In this document: in pieces, positions 22,372-31,033 of the stretch
How positions within the stretch are numbered: the stretch's first letter is position 1
Layout: every line of letters begins with the position of its first letter
NCBI GenBank assembly: GCA_023387375.1
Contig: JAEWIE010000046.1
Coordinates: 1-54,179, forward strand
From: Bacteroidota bacterium
GTDB taxonomy: Bacteria; Bacteroidota; Bacteroidia; Flavobacteriales; Weeksellaceae
DNA length: 54,179 bases
Direction: 5' to 3'
The notes under the pieces: model-generated
Databases searched by the model: none
Told to the model about the DNA's origin: nothing
The model's input: only the letters and a program-made list of their open reading frames with translations
Position numbers and translations under genes: made by a program

Positions 22372-25227
22372 TTACATATAAGCTTCAATCGGCTCACAAG
22401 TACAAATCAAATTACGATCTCCGTAGGCTTCGTCTACACGTGAAACCGTAGCAAAGAACTTACGTTCTCTCACCCAATCTAATGGATAGGCCGCCGATTC
22501 ACGACTGTAAGGACGATCCCATGAATCCGAAATAACTACCTGCTCCGTATGTGGCGCATTTTTAAGCACGTTATTTTCTTTGTCTGCTTCTCCGTTTGCA
22601 ATTTGCTCAATCTCCATTTTAATGGAAATTAACGCTTCTGCGAAACGGTCGATTTCCGCTTTGCTTTCTGATTCCGTCGGTTCAATCATAAGTGTTCCGG
22701 CTACTGGGAAGGATACAGTTGGTGCGTGGAAACCATAGTCCATAAGGCGTTTTGCAATGTCTGCCACTTCAATTCCGAGAGGCTTGTACTGTCTAAAATC
22801 GACGATACATTCATGGGCCACACGACCTTTATCGTTTTGGTATAGGATCGGATAGTGCTCAGCGAGTACTTCTTTCAAATAATTTGCGTTTAATATCGCA
22901 TGTTTTGTCGCAAGCTCTAGACCTTTTGTTCCTAACATTTTAATGTAAGCATAAGAGATATTAAGAACTAAAGAAGATCCGTACGGCGCTGCAGAAATTC
23001 CGGCAAGAGCCTGACTTCCGCCCGTTCTCACGTTTGCATTCGTTGGCAAGAAAGGAGCTAAGTGTTTAGCCACACAAATAGGACCTACCCCTGGGCCTCC
23101 ACCTCCGTGAGGAATAGCAAAGGTTTTGTGTAAATTCAAATGACATACATCGGCTCCGATATGACCTGGGCTCGTAAATCCTACTTGCGCATTCATGTTC
23201 GCTCCATCCATATAAACTTGTCCTCCATTCTCATGGATGATTTGGATAATCTCTTTGATGTTTTCATCAAAGAATCCATAAGTAGAGGGATAGGTAATCA
23301 TCGCTGCTGCAAGATTTTCTTTATGCAGTTCTGCTTTTGCTTTTAAATCTTCGCTATCGATTTCTCCATTTTCTAGATTTTTCACTACGACCACTTTCAT
23401 ACCGGCTAAAACCGCAGACGCTGGATTGGTTCCGTGAGCCGACTGTGGAATTAAGGCAATATTTCGCTTAAAATCTCCTCTAGAAATGTGGTAAGCTCTA
23501 ATGACCATTAGACCTGAGTATTCTCCCTGCGCGCCTGAATTTGGCTGTAGAGAAGTGGCTGCAAATCCCGTGATTTCAGAAAGATCTTTTTCAAGTTCTG
23601 TAATCATTTCTTGGTATCCCTGAGCCTGTTCTACAGGTACGAAGGGATGTATATTACCCCATTCGCCCCAAGACAGTGGAAGCATCTGAGTCGCCGCATT
23701 CAATTTCATCGTACATGACCCAAGAGAAATCATGGAATGTGTAAGAGACAAATCCTTTCTTTCTAATCGCTTAATATAGCGCATGAGTTCAGTCTCTGTA
23801 TGGTAAGAGTTGAAAACTTCTTCGGATAGAATTTCGTCCGTTCTTAGTAGATCTTTAGGAATTGTATAATTGGATTTCACCACCAATTCAAAGGCTTGTT
23901 TCCCTTTAAACTGAGCAAACGCATCCACCAAATTATTAAGCTTGGCTAAGGTGGTTCCTTCGCTGAGTGACATACTCACGATTCCCTCAGTGAAATAATT
24001 CAAATTGATTTTGCGCTCCGTCATGCGAAGTTTCAATTGAGCTTTTTCCTCTTCCGAGAGTCTAAATTTCACCGTGTCAAAGACAGGTTCTTCAACAAGG
24101 TCATATCCTAAAACCTTTAAAGCACTTGAAAGCGCATTGGTTTTAAAATGAATTTGATCCGCGATGAAGTTTAAACCTTTAGGTCCGTGGTACACAGCGT
24201 ACATTCCTGCCATTACAGCTAAGAGAACTTGCGCCGTACAAATATTAGAAGTCGCTCTTTCTCTTTTAATATGCTGCTCACGGGTTTGAAGAGCCATTCG
24301 AAGGGCTCTATTTCCCTGCGCATCTTGGGAGACCCCAATGATTCTTCCTGGAATCACACGTTTGTAGTCTTCCTTACAAGCGAAAAAGGCCGCATGAGGA
24401 CCACCATACCCCATTGGAATCCCAAATCTCTGCGAAGTTCCTACAGCGCAGTCCGCTCCCATGGTGGCAGGCGATTTTAATTTAACAAGGGCGAGTGGAT
24501 CACAAGCCACAGCCACTTGAAGATCTAATTCTTTGTATCTTTTTATATCGTTTGTATAGTCAAGTACAATCCCGTTTTTCCCTGGGTATTGCAAGAGAAC
24601 ACCGTAATACGTTTCGTCGAGTTCATGTGAAGCGTGGTCTCCTACGACAAGTTCAATTCCGAGTCCTTCCGCTTTTGTCGAGAGTACTGCAAGGGTTTGG
24701 GGAAGCACCAAATCAGAAACAAAGAATTTATTCGCTCCTTTCTTTTGTGTTTTGGTACGACTCTCAAAGAACATGTGCATAGCTTCCGCCGCGGCAGTGG
24801 ATTCATCGAGTAAAGATGCGTTCGCAAGCTCAAAGCCCGTAAGACTGCACACCACAGTCTGGTAGTTCAAAAGAGCTTCCAATCTTCCTTGCGCAATTTC
24901 TGCTTGGTAAGGAGTATAGGCGGTGTACCAAGAAGGATTTTCAAATACATTTCTCTTCACAGCAGAAGGAAGGAGTGTATCGTGATAGCCAAAACCAATG
25001 TAATTGGCAAAATCACTGTTCTTCATGGCGAGTTCTTTAGAGTGCTCAAGCATCTCATATTCGCTTAAAGCTTCAGAGATATTAAGAGGACTCTGCAAAC
25101 GAATGGAATCGGGAATGGTTTGCGAGACTAGGGTCTCTAAATCCGCCGCTCCAATGCGCTCCAACATGGCTTTTTGGTCAGCCTCATTGATGGAAATGTG
25201 GCGGTTCACAAACTCTTGTGTGTTCAT
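22372..25227 (-). CDS. gcvP: Glycine dehydrogenase (decarboxylating), P protein
   Basis: A 951-residue one-chain P protein of the glycine cleavage system. It decarboxylates glycine with PLP and passes the aminomethyl group to the lipoyl arm of GcvH. It starts FVNRHIS like the family. The N-terminal half carries the dead PLP-like fold. The C-terminal half carries the active PLP lysine in LNLHKTFAIPHGGGGPG (about residue 700) and the C-terminal PYSRESAAYPLDWVR. Length is typical of the fused homodimeric form. gcvT and gcvH are not in the window, so the system is dispersed. No glycine-riboswitch-like structure is visible upstream. Confidence 0.97.
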   Translation of the reverse strand: MNTQEFVNRHISINEADQKAMLERIGAADLETLVSQTIPDSIRLQSPLNISEALSEYEMLEHSKELAMKNSDFANYIGFGYHDTLLPSAVKRNVFENPSWYTAYTPYQAEIAQGRLEALLNYQTVVCSLTGFELANASLLDESTAAAEAMHMFFESRTKTQKKGANKFFVSDLVLPQTLAVLSTKAEGLGIELVVGDHASHELDETYYGVLLQYPGKNGIVLDYTNDIKRYKELDLQVAVACDPLALVKLKSPATMGADCAVGTSQRFGIPMGYGGPHAAFFACKEDYKRVIPGRIIGVSQDAQGNRALRMALQTREQHIKRERATSNICTAQVLLAVMAGMYAVYHGPKGLNFIADQIHFKTNALSSALKVLGYDLVEEPVFDTVKFRLSEEEKAQLKLRMTERKINLNYFTEGIVSMSLSEGTTLAKLNNLVDAFAQFKGKQAFELVVKSNYTIPKDLLRTDEILSEEVFNSYHTETELMRYIKRLERKDLSLTHSMISLGSCTMKLNAATQMLPLSWGEWGNIHPFVPVEQAQGYQEMITELEKDLSEITGFAATSLQPNSGAQGEYSGLMVIRAYHISRGDFKRNIALIPQSAHGTNPASAVLAGMKVVVVKNLENGEIDSEDLKAKAELHKENLAAAMITYPSTYGFFDENIKEIIQIIHENGGQVYMDGANMNAQVGFTSPGHIGADVCHLNLHKTFAIPHGGGGPGVGPICVAKHLAPFLPTNANVRTGGSQALAGISAAPYGSSLVLNISYAYIKMLGTKGLELATKHAILNANYLKEVLAEHYPILYQNDKGRVAHECIVDFRQYKPLGIEVADIAKRLMDYGFHAPTVSFPVAGTLMIEPTESESKAEIDRFAEALISIKMEIEQIANGEADKENNVLKNAPHTEQVVISDSWDRPYSRESAAYPLDWVRERKFFATVSRVDEAYGDRNLICTCEPIEAYM

Positions 25228-25336
25228 ACTATATCAGATTTTATTGATTCAAAAATGGAGTGGTAAAAATACAATAATTTGGTGGTTGAGACAACTATGA
25301 TCCTGAGTACATAAGTTTTAAAAAGCTTTCGTTTTA

Positions 25337-25369
25337 TTTGGAATTATTCTAATTAAAAATATATATTTG
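25337..25369 (+). promoter_or_regulatory. Promoter of the Cys/Lys-rich microprotein gene
   Basis: A -33 TTTG at 25337-25340 and a -7 TATATTTG at 25362-25369 with 21 nt between them match the Bacteroidota consensus well. The -7 box is followed by CATC and an ATG at 25374, so transcription would begin at or next to that ATG. Confidence 0.65.
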
Positions 25370-25373
25370 CATC

Positions 25374-25523
25374 ATGAATACCACGATCGCTTTCAGAATA
25401 GCGCCCCTAGCGCCTGCCTATCCTCACACAGAGGCCATGTCCTGTGGAAAAAAGAAGTGTTGTAAGAAATTCAAGAAGGGCAAACGATGCAAGAAATGCC
25501 CAGGTCGATTAAAAATGGCCTAA
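25374..25523 (+). CDS. Cys/Lys-rich microprotein, function unknown
   Basis: A 49-codon reading frame. The last 28 residues, MSCGKKKCCKKFKKGKRCKKCPGRLKMA, are summarised here by their features: five cysteines arranged C-x4-CC-x8-C-x2-C among many lysines. The first 21 residues (MNTTIAFRIAPLAPAYPHTEA) are different in character. Either the ATG at 25374, which follows a strong -7 box by 4 nt (leaderless), or the ATG at 25437 (28 residues) could be the real start. The cysteine spacing suggests a small zinc or iron site, and the positive charge suggests nucleic-acid or ribosome contact. I recognise no named family. It is divergent from gcvP and ends 19 nt from the convergent J-domain gene. Confidence 0.6.
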   Translation: MNTTIAFRIAPLAPAYPHTEAMSCGKKKCCKKFKKGKRCKKCPGRLKMA

Positions 25524-25542
25524 CATTTATTCTAGGCAACTG

Positions 25543-26178
25543 CTAATAAAACAAGTAGAGCGCTAACAGCGCCAATATAAGAAGCAAAACCAGCCATCCC
25601 ACCCATGCTTGGGGATTATTTTGTCTTTTCTTTTGCAATGCTGCCTTTTCTTTGCTTTTCTGATCAAATGGGGTCTCTTTTCTTAAAACATGAGTTTTGT
25701 CATGTATCGTGATTCCTTTTACAACCGTATTGCGTAGCAGCGTGTTTTGGGCATGAAGCAATATTTGAAATTGACCCTCGGTAAATTCAGGTAGTTCGAC
25801 CGATTTCTCGCCAAAAGATTTAACAAGTCCAAAGGGCACCAACTTTACCACGTCCGCATGCTGCGTATTCCATTTCAGTATCACTTGCTCTCCTTTTTCA
25901 CCCTGAAGTTTATTCACCGTAAAGGATTTAATAACCGGAGGCAGCGGACTTCTTACAATTTGCTTTTCCATCTCTAAACAAGAATCGTAAATTGCGCGTG
26001 ACTCAGGGTCAGAAAGGATTTCGTAAGCCTCTTTCAGATCCGTAAATCTTTGATTGAAAAAAGGATCTCCCGAGTTTTTGTCAGGATGGTATTTATGGGA
26101 AAGTTTACGGTACGCAGATTTAATCTCGTCCAGCGTAGATTCCGATTCAATTCCTAGGAAGTAATAGTAATTTTTCAA
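25543..26178 (-). CDS. J-domain protein with C-terminal membrane anchor
   Basis: A 211-residue DnaJ-type co-chaperone. The J domain occupies residues 1-67, with YRKLSHKYHPDKNSGDP carrying the HPD motif (31-33) that stimulates the Hsp70 ATPase. The Gly/Phe region and zinc finger of DnaJ are absent. A beta-rich middle segment (about 80-160, FTVNKLQGEKGEQVILKW...) of unknown fold follows, and the tail ends in one transmembrane helix (about 192-210, VGWLVLLLILALLALYLFY). It probably recruits DnaK to the inner membrane. A -7 box lies 18 nt upstream of the ATG. The membrane-anchored architecture makes it distinct from housekeeping DnaJ. Confidence 0.9.
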   Translation of the reverse strand: MKNYYYFLGIESESTLDEIKSAYRKLSHKYHPDKNSGDPFFNQRFTDLKEAYEILSDPESRAIYDSCLEMEKQIVRSPLPPVIKSFTVNKLQGEKGEQVILKWNTQHADVVKLVPFGLVKSFGEKSVELPEFTEGQFQILLHAQNTLLRNTVVKGITIHDKTHVLRKETPFDQKSKEKAALQKKRQNNPQAWVGWLVLLLILALLALYLFY

Positions 26179-26195
26179 TTTCAGTATTCTATTTG

Positions 26196-26203
26196 CAAAA
26201 ATA
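26196..26203 (-). promoter_or_regulatory. Candidate -7 box for the J-domain gene
   Basis: TATTTTTG on the minus strand, 18 nt from its G to the ATG at 26178. Confidence 0.5.
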
Positions 26204-26258
26204 GCAATTGTAATTCTTTTTCCTTATTTTTAAATTCTAATCTTAAAGAAAGGCACGC

Positions 26259-27317
26259 ATGGAAAACGGCGCAGACATAAAAATCTCCAAAAAGAAACCC
26301 TCCTACCCTCTGAGCGAGTCTTTCCTTCATTATTTAACACGCTTTGATCGCGTCGTAAAATTAAGCGTTCAATACGAAGACCTTCTACGCTACAGTGAAC
26401 ACTTTCCCATTTTAGATGAGGAAGGGAACGACACACTTTGGGAAGGTGTGATGTATCCCTACCAAGAAATGCTAGAACTCCATACAGGTCTAGTGGAGAT
26501 TTATCAGCGCTTACGCTCCGATGGAAATAAAGAGGCAAAATCCCATCTAAAAGTGGATAGCATTGACTACTGTACTTTTGGAAATTCTCATCCATTTCGA
26601 ATTAAGATCAAAAATTCTCACAACGACATTCACGATTATTTTTACGTGAAAAAAGCAGATGCCTCCCGCCTCTATGGTCTTGAGCTAGAGTATCTACTGT
26701 CGCCCAATAGAATCGACTTTCTCGTTTACAATGACACTCTTATTGAAGAGCATGTCTCAGGGATACCGGGTGATATTTTTCTAAACAAATGGATGGACGA
26801 AAACCAAAATAAAAAAAGAATCGCAAAAGAATTTGTGAAATTTAATGAACGCTGCTTTTTACGATTGCTAGGGGATCAGAGATCTTATAATTTTGTAATG
26901 GTTCTCACTCCTGACTTTGATGAGGTGAAATACAGAATCCGTAGCATTGATTTTGATCAGCAAAGCTATGAAGGACGTGCGAATGTCTACAAACCCCAGT
27001 TCTTCAAAGAAAACTTTCCTTATGTCAAACTAGTAATGGACAATATTGAAACCTCTTCCATCAAACAATATCAACACGAAGAGCGCGCACTAATGGCAAA
27101 ACGAATGATTGTATCTAAAAAACGCATCTCAACCTTACTTCGAATCATGCGCAAAGAACCCCTCTCAAGTGAAGAAAAAATTCAGACACTTAAAAACGAA
27201 ATTTACGCCGAATTAAAAGATCCGGCGCTAAAGCAATGCAAAACTATGGGGGATATTGTAGCCGCAATCTTGAATCATACGGTAAGAAACTACGAGCAAG
27301 CCTCTTCGCTACTCTAA
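26259..27317 (+). CDS. Uncharacterised protein with protein-kinase/APH-like motifs
   Basis: A 352-residue soluble protein that I do not recognise by name. The middle resembles a divergent kinase fold. A candidate beta3 lysine lies in FYVKKADASRL (K131/K132), followed by a Glu-containing helix (LELEYLL, 141-147) and a hinge-like LIEEHVSGIPGD (161-172). A catalytic-loop-like GDQRSYNFVM (205-214) has D206 and N211 five apart, as in HxDxxxxN, and a metal-binding-like IDFD (230-233) follows. The histidine/arginine of a canonical catalytic loop is missing. The C-terminal 100 residues are helical and charged. No signal or membrane segment is seen. It is divergent from the J-domain gene; an AAAGAAAGG sequence precedes the ATG. 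The kinase assignment is inference from motif spacing. Confidence 0.7.
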   Translation: MENGADIKISKKKPSYPLSESFLHYLTRFDRVVKLSVQYEDLLRYSEHFPILDEEGNDTLWEGVMYPYQEMLELHTGLVEIYQRLRSDGNKEAKSHLKVDSIDYCTFGNSHPFRIKIKNSHNDIHDYFYVKKADASRLYGLELEYLLSPNRIDFLVYNDTLIEEHVSGIPGDIFLNKWMDENQNKKRIAKEFVKFNERCFLRLLGDQRSYNFVMVLTPDFDEVKYRIRSIDFDQQSYEGRANVYKPQFFKENFPYVKLVMDNIETSSIKQYQHEERALMAKRMIVSKKRISTLLRIMRKEPLSSEEKIQTLKNEIYAELKDPALKQCKTMGDIVAAILNHTVRNYEQASSLL

Positions 27318-27360
27318 AATTCTAGCGGCTCAGGAAAAAAAGCAAAGGACGAAGAATCTC

Positions 27361-27777
27361 TTACTTGAGATTCTCTACATACCTTTCAAAATTACTTAAC
27401 ACCACATCCCAAAAACGCTTTTGAGTTTGGTGGGTATTTTTGGTTTCAGGTTCAAACACCATACTAAATTTAGTGGCATCCTTATCGATGGCGTCAAATT
27501 TAAAATCAACTTCACGACCATCGGTAAGTACAAGCACGATATGCTCCCTAGGAACAAATGTTTTAATCGTTCCCGTAAAGTCATAGCCTGAACCTTGGTT
27601 TTTTGTACTCATCACATAGCGAAAAGTACCTCCTTCCTTCAACTCATTTACTGCGCTTTCACACCTCTGGCTCTGAATTACAAAAAACCATTTTATGACA
27701 TGTTTAGGATCCGAAAATGAGTCCCAAACCTTCTCTACGGGAGCAAGCAGCATCACCTCAGACTTGATTGTTTCCAT
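27361..27777 (-). CDS. SRPBCC-family (AHSA1/START-like) protein
   Basis: A 138-residue single-domain protein of the SRPBCC superfamily (helix-grip fold, AHSA1-like). The opening VMLLAPVEKVWDSFSDPKHVIKWF is the family's hallmark N-terminus, and the fold ends in a long helix (QKRFWDVVLSNFERYVENLK). Such proteins bind hydrophobic ligands or act as Hsp90 co-chaperone-like domains; no ligand can be assigned. It is convergent with the kinase-like gene, with about 43 nt between stop codons and no clear terminator. Confidence 0.9.
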   Translation of the reverse strand: METIKSEVMLLAPVEKVWDSFSDPKHVIKWFFVIQSQRCESAVNELKEGGTFRYVMSTKNQGSGYDFTGTIKTFVPREHIVLVLTDGREVDFKFDAIDKDATKFSMVFEPETKNTHQTQKRFWDVVLSNFERYVENLK

Positions 27778-27965
27778 ACGTTAATTTTTGATAAAGATAA
27801 GTAAAATAAATAGTGTTAGTCAAATGCTGGATTCTAAAATTTAAAAGAAGAGCGCATTTTTTGGATTGAATCTACCATTTCTCCACTAAAAATACACTTC
27901 TTATTTTGTTTTAAGAGAATCGTTGCGTACATAAAAAAGTCTTTTTTTTTCAACACACAAAAAAA

Positions 27966-27986
27966 GTGCACTTTCGAAAAGTGCAC
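27966..27986 (-). terminator. Rho-independent terminator after tpx
   Basis: A 9-bp stem (gtgcacttt / aaagtgcac) with a 3-nt loop, followed on the minus strand by a T-run. It lies 24 nt past the tpx stop codon. Confidence 0.85.
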
Positions 27987-28010
27987 CTCTCAACAAACTT
28001 GTTTCTCTCT

Positions 28011-28508
28011 TTATTTTAAAGCTTCAATCGCTGCATCGTAATTGGGTTCGGTTGTAATTTCAGGCACTTGCTCTGTGTACAAAACTTTGCCATTTTCATC
28101 CGTAACCACTACGGCGCGTGACAATAGCCCTCTCATCGGTCCATCGCTAATCTCAACTCCATATTCTTTTCCAAAGTCACTTCTGTAATCCGATAATGTC
28201 TCTACGTTTTTTAGTCCTTCTGCGGCGCAGAAACGACCTAATGCAAAAGGAAGATCCTTGGAAACATTTATCACCACTGTGTTGTCTAAAGCAGTAGCTC
28301 GCTTGTTGAACTCACGTGCGGAGGCTGCGCAAACCCCCGTGTCAACACTTGGAAAAATATTAAATACTTTTTTCTTTCCCTTGTAATTAGAAAGGGTTTT
28401 CTCTTCTAGATCTTGATTAACGAGGGAGAAATCTTTCACAGAATTACCTGACGCAGGAAGTTCTCCTACAGTATGAATTTCATTTCCTTTTAATGTTATT
28501 TTTGCCAT
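28011..28508 (-). CDS. tpx: Thiol peroxidase (atypical 2-Cys peroxiredoxin)
   Basis: A 165-residue peroxiredoxin that reduces H2O2 and alkyl hydroperoxides using thioredoxin. The peroxidatic Cys60 lies in PSVDTGVCAASAREF and the resolving Cys94 in GRFCAAEGL, matching C61/C95 of E. coli Tpx. I start at the ATG at 28508 (MAKITLKGNE), as in homologs, rather than an in-frame ATG eight codons upstream. A -7 box lies 22 nt upstream and a terminator follows, so it is monocistronic. Confidence 0.96.
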   Translation of the reverse strand: MAKITLKGNEIHTVGELPASGNSVKDFSLVNQDLEEKTLSNYKGKKKVFNIFPSVDTGVCAASAREFNKRATALDNTVVINVSKDLPFALGRFCAAEGLKNVETLSDYRSDFGKEYGVEISDGPMRGLLSRAVVVTDENGKVLYTEQVPEITTEPNYDAAIEALK

Positions 28509-28529
28509 AATATTTATTTTTATCTCTCC

Positions 28530-28537
28530 CAAAGATA
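28530..28537 (-). promoter_or_regulatory. Candidate -7 box for tpx
   Basis: TATCTTTG on the minus strand, 22 nt from its G to the chosen ATG. It places the transcription start very close to the upstream alternative ATG, supporting the shorter tpx start. Confidence 0.5.
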
Positions 28538-28647
28538 GTCAATTTACGCGTCATTTCCTCGTAGCAGAAGGTTAAAACTTTATTAAAAATCTTACACTTT
28601 TTCCATGTGTGCCCCTACGCATACTTCCTGTTCTTGTTAAATTTCAG

Positions 28648-28655
28648 TAAATTTG
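28648..28655 (+). promoter_or_regulatory. Candidate -7 box for icd
   Basis: TAAATTTG, 36 nt before the ATG at 28692. No clear -33 TTG at the usual distance. Confidence 0.45.
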
Positions 28656-28691
28656 TAATCCTATAATTTAAAATCAAAAAATAGCACAATA

Positions 28692-30908
28692 ATGTCACAA
28701 GCAAAAATCTATTACACCCTGACGGACGAAGCGCCTATGCTAGCCACAAATTCGTTTCTTCCGATCGTGAAGGCATTTACAAAACAAGCTGGCGTTGAAA
28801 TTCAGGTTTCAGACATTTCTCTTGCAGGCCGAATCCTAGCAAACTTCCCTGAAGGACTTTCTCAAGCGCAATTCGTTCCTGATAATTTAGCGCAGCTAGG
28901 AGAACTAGCCAAGACGCCAGAAGCAAATATTATTAAGCTTCCTAATATATCCGCCTCGGTTCCACAATTAGAAGAAGCGATTGAGGAACTTCAAAGTCAA
29001 GGATTTGAGATTCCAAACTATCCGACAGAACCTAAAAACGAGGAAGAGAAGCAAATTCAGGCGCGTTATGCAAAAGTTTTAGGATCTGCGGTAAATCCTG
29101 TCTTAAGAGAAGGAAATAGTGACCGTAGAGCGCCGAAATCCGTAAAAGACTATGCAAAAGCAAACCCACACCGTATGGGCACATGGGCACCTGACAGCAA
29201 AACCGAGGTTGCGCACATGAATTCAGGAGATTTCTATGCAACCGAAAACTCTACTACCCTAGATTCTGCTTGCAAATACCGTATCGTATTTGAATCTGCA
29301 GATGGTCAGCAGACTATACTTAAAGATTTCGCGCCCCTTCTTAAAGGTGAAATTATTGACAGTTCCCTAATGCGCCTAGCTGCTCTCAAAGCAAGTGTTC
29401 AAGAAGCAATTGATAGAGCAAAAGCACAGGACGTTCTTCTTTCGGCGCATTTAAAAGCGACGATGATGAAAATTTCGGATCCTATTATTTTTGGAGCCAT
29501 AGTCGAAACCTATTTCAAAGACGTTTTTGCTAAGTACGCGGATACCTTCAAATCTTTGGACATTAATCCGAATTTTGGGTTAGCAACTCTTTATGAAAAA
29601 ATTGAAGGAAATCCGAAAGAAGCAGAAATCAAAAAAGACATAGCAGATACGATCGAAAAAGGGCCTCGCATTGCGATGGTAAATTCCGACAAAGGAATCA
29701 CCAACTTCCACGTGTCTTCCGATGTAATTGTAGATGCTTCTATGGCTGCTTTAGTTAGAGGAGGAGGAAAAATGTGGAACAAGGATGGAAAAGAAGAAGA
29801 CACAGTTTGTATAATTCCAGACCGTACGTACGCTGGATTCTACGAGGCCATCGTGAGTGATATGAAAGAAAACGGAGCCATCGATCCTAGAACTTTTGGT
29901 ACTGTTCCAAACGTTGGGCTTATGGCTCAAAAAGCTGAAGAATATGGATCTCATGACAAAACATTCCAAATGAAGTCTGCCGGTACCGTCAAAATAGAAA
30001 ATGAAAACAAAGAAGTACTCCTTCAGCAGTCGGTAGAAACAGGTGACATTTTCCGCATGTGTCAAGTTAAGGATGCCCCGATTCAAGACTGGGTAAAATT
30101 AGCGGTAAACCGTGCTCGTCTCTCCAATACGCCTGCTATATTCTGGCTAGACAAAGATAGAGCGCACGACGCGCAAATGATCAAAAAAGTAGAACTCTAC
30201 TTAAAAGACCATGACTTAACGGGACTTGACATCCGAATTATGGATGTAAAAGACGCCATGAGAGAAACGTTAAAAAGAGGAAGAGAAGGAAAAGACACCA
30301 TTTCAGTATCAGGAAACGTTCTTAGAGATTATCTAACGGACATGTTCCCAATTCTCGAGCTAGGAACTTCTGCAAAAATGCTCTCTATCGTTCCTCTAAT
30401 GAATGGTGGTGGATTATTTGAAACAGGAGCTGGCGGTTCCGCTCCTAAGCATATCGAACAGTTTATTAGTGAAGGTTATTTACGATGGGATTCTTTAGGG
30501 GAATTCTTAGCCTTACAAGCAAGTTTAGAGCACTTATCACAAAGTCAAAACAATCCGAAAGCTAAAGTTCTTGCGGACGCACTAGACGAAGCTAACGCTT
30601 TATTTTTGCAGAATGACAAATCCCCTGCTCGTAAATTAGGTTCAATTGACAATAGAGGATCACACTTCTATTTAGCCAAATATTGGGCTGAGGCGCTTAG
30701 CAAGCAGACCGCTGACAAGCAAATCGCAGAATTATTCTCCCCAATTGCTAAGTCTCTTGGAGAAAATGAAGATAAAATCAACGAGGAGCTTATTTCCGCG
30801 CAAGGGAAACCACAAGATATTGGAGGGTACTACCATCCTAATCTAGATAAGACAGCAAGTGCGATGCGACCAAGCGAAACACTCAATTCAATTATTGCCA
30901 AGCTTTAA
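28692..30908 (+). CDS. icd: NADP-dependent isocitrate dehydrogenase, monomeric type
   Basis: A 738-residue monomeric IDH that oxidatively decarboxylates isocitrate to 2-oxoglutarate with NADP+ in the TCA cycle. The length and the signature segments identify the IDH-II class, for example SDRRAPKSVKDYAKANPH (about residues 142-159), GTVPNVGLMAQKAEEYGSHDKTF (around 400-425) and NGGGLFETGAGGSAPKH (about 574-590). This class is unrelated in size to the homodimeric 45-kDa type. The gene is monocistronic with a strong terminator. Confidence 0.97.
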   Translation: MSQAKIYYTLTDEAPMLATNSFLPIVKAFTKQAGVEIQVSDISLAGRILANFPEGLSQAQFVPDNLAQLGELAKTPEANIIKLPNISASVPQLEEAIEELQSQGFEIPNYPTEPKNEEEKQIQARYAKVLGSAVNPVLREGNSDRRAPKSVKDYAKANPHRMGTWAPDSKTEVAHMNSGDFYATENSTTLDSACKYRIVFESADGQQTILKDFAPLLKGEIIDSSLMRLAALKASVQEAIDRAKAQDVLLSAHLKATMMKISDPIIFGAIVETYFKDVFAKYADTFKSLDINPNFGLATLYEKIEGNPKEAEIKKDIADTIEKGPRIAMVNSDKGITNFHVSSDVIVDASMAALVRGGGKMWNKDGKEEDTVCIIPDRTYAGFYEAIVSDMKENGAIDPRTFGTVPNVGLMAQKAEEYGSHDKTFQMKSAGTVKIENENKEVLLQQSVETGDIFRMCQVKDAPIQDWVKLAVNRARLSNTPAIFWLDKDRAHDAQMIKKVELYLKDHDLTGLDIRIMDVKDAMRETLKRGREGKDTISVSGNVLRDYLTDMFPILELGTSAKMLSIVPLMNGGGLFETGAGGSAPKHIEQFISEGYLRWDSLGEFLALQASLEHLSQSQNNPKAKVLADALDEANALFLQNDKSPARKLGSIDNRGSHFYLAKYWAEALSKQTADKQIAELFSPIAKSLGENEDKINEELISAQGKPQDIGGYYHPNLDKTASAMRPSETLNSIIAKL

Positions 30909-30934
30909 CAAATAGTAGAGCAATTAGACCTAAG

Positions 30935-30955
30935 GCCATCTCCATTGGAGATGGC
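30935..30955 (+). terminator. Rho-independent terminator after icd
   Basis: Perfect 9-bp stem (gccatctcc / ggagatggc) with a 3-nt loop, followed by TTTTTGCTTT. Confidence 0.9.
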
Positions 30956-30997
30956 TTTTTGCTTTAAAAACGAAGAAAAGAAGTTCTTTCGTTTTAG

Positions 30998-31005
30998 TAA
31001 ATTTG
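30998..31005 (+). promoter_or_regulatory. Candidate -7 box for the AraC-family gene
   Basis: TAAATTTG, 28 nt before the ATG at 31034. Confidence 0.5.
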
Positions 31006-31033
31006 AGAATCCTAAGAAAGTAATATCCTAAAA

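Noticed and set aside
22372..25373. Glycine riboswitch upstream of gcvP
   Set aside because: The space upstream of the gcvP ATG (about 145 nt shared with a divergent gene) shows no tandem aptamer-like structure or terminator hairpin.
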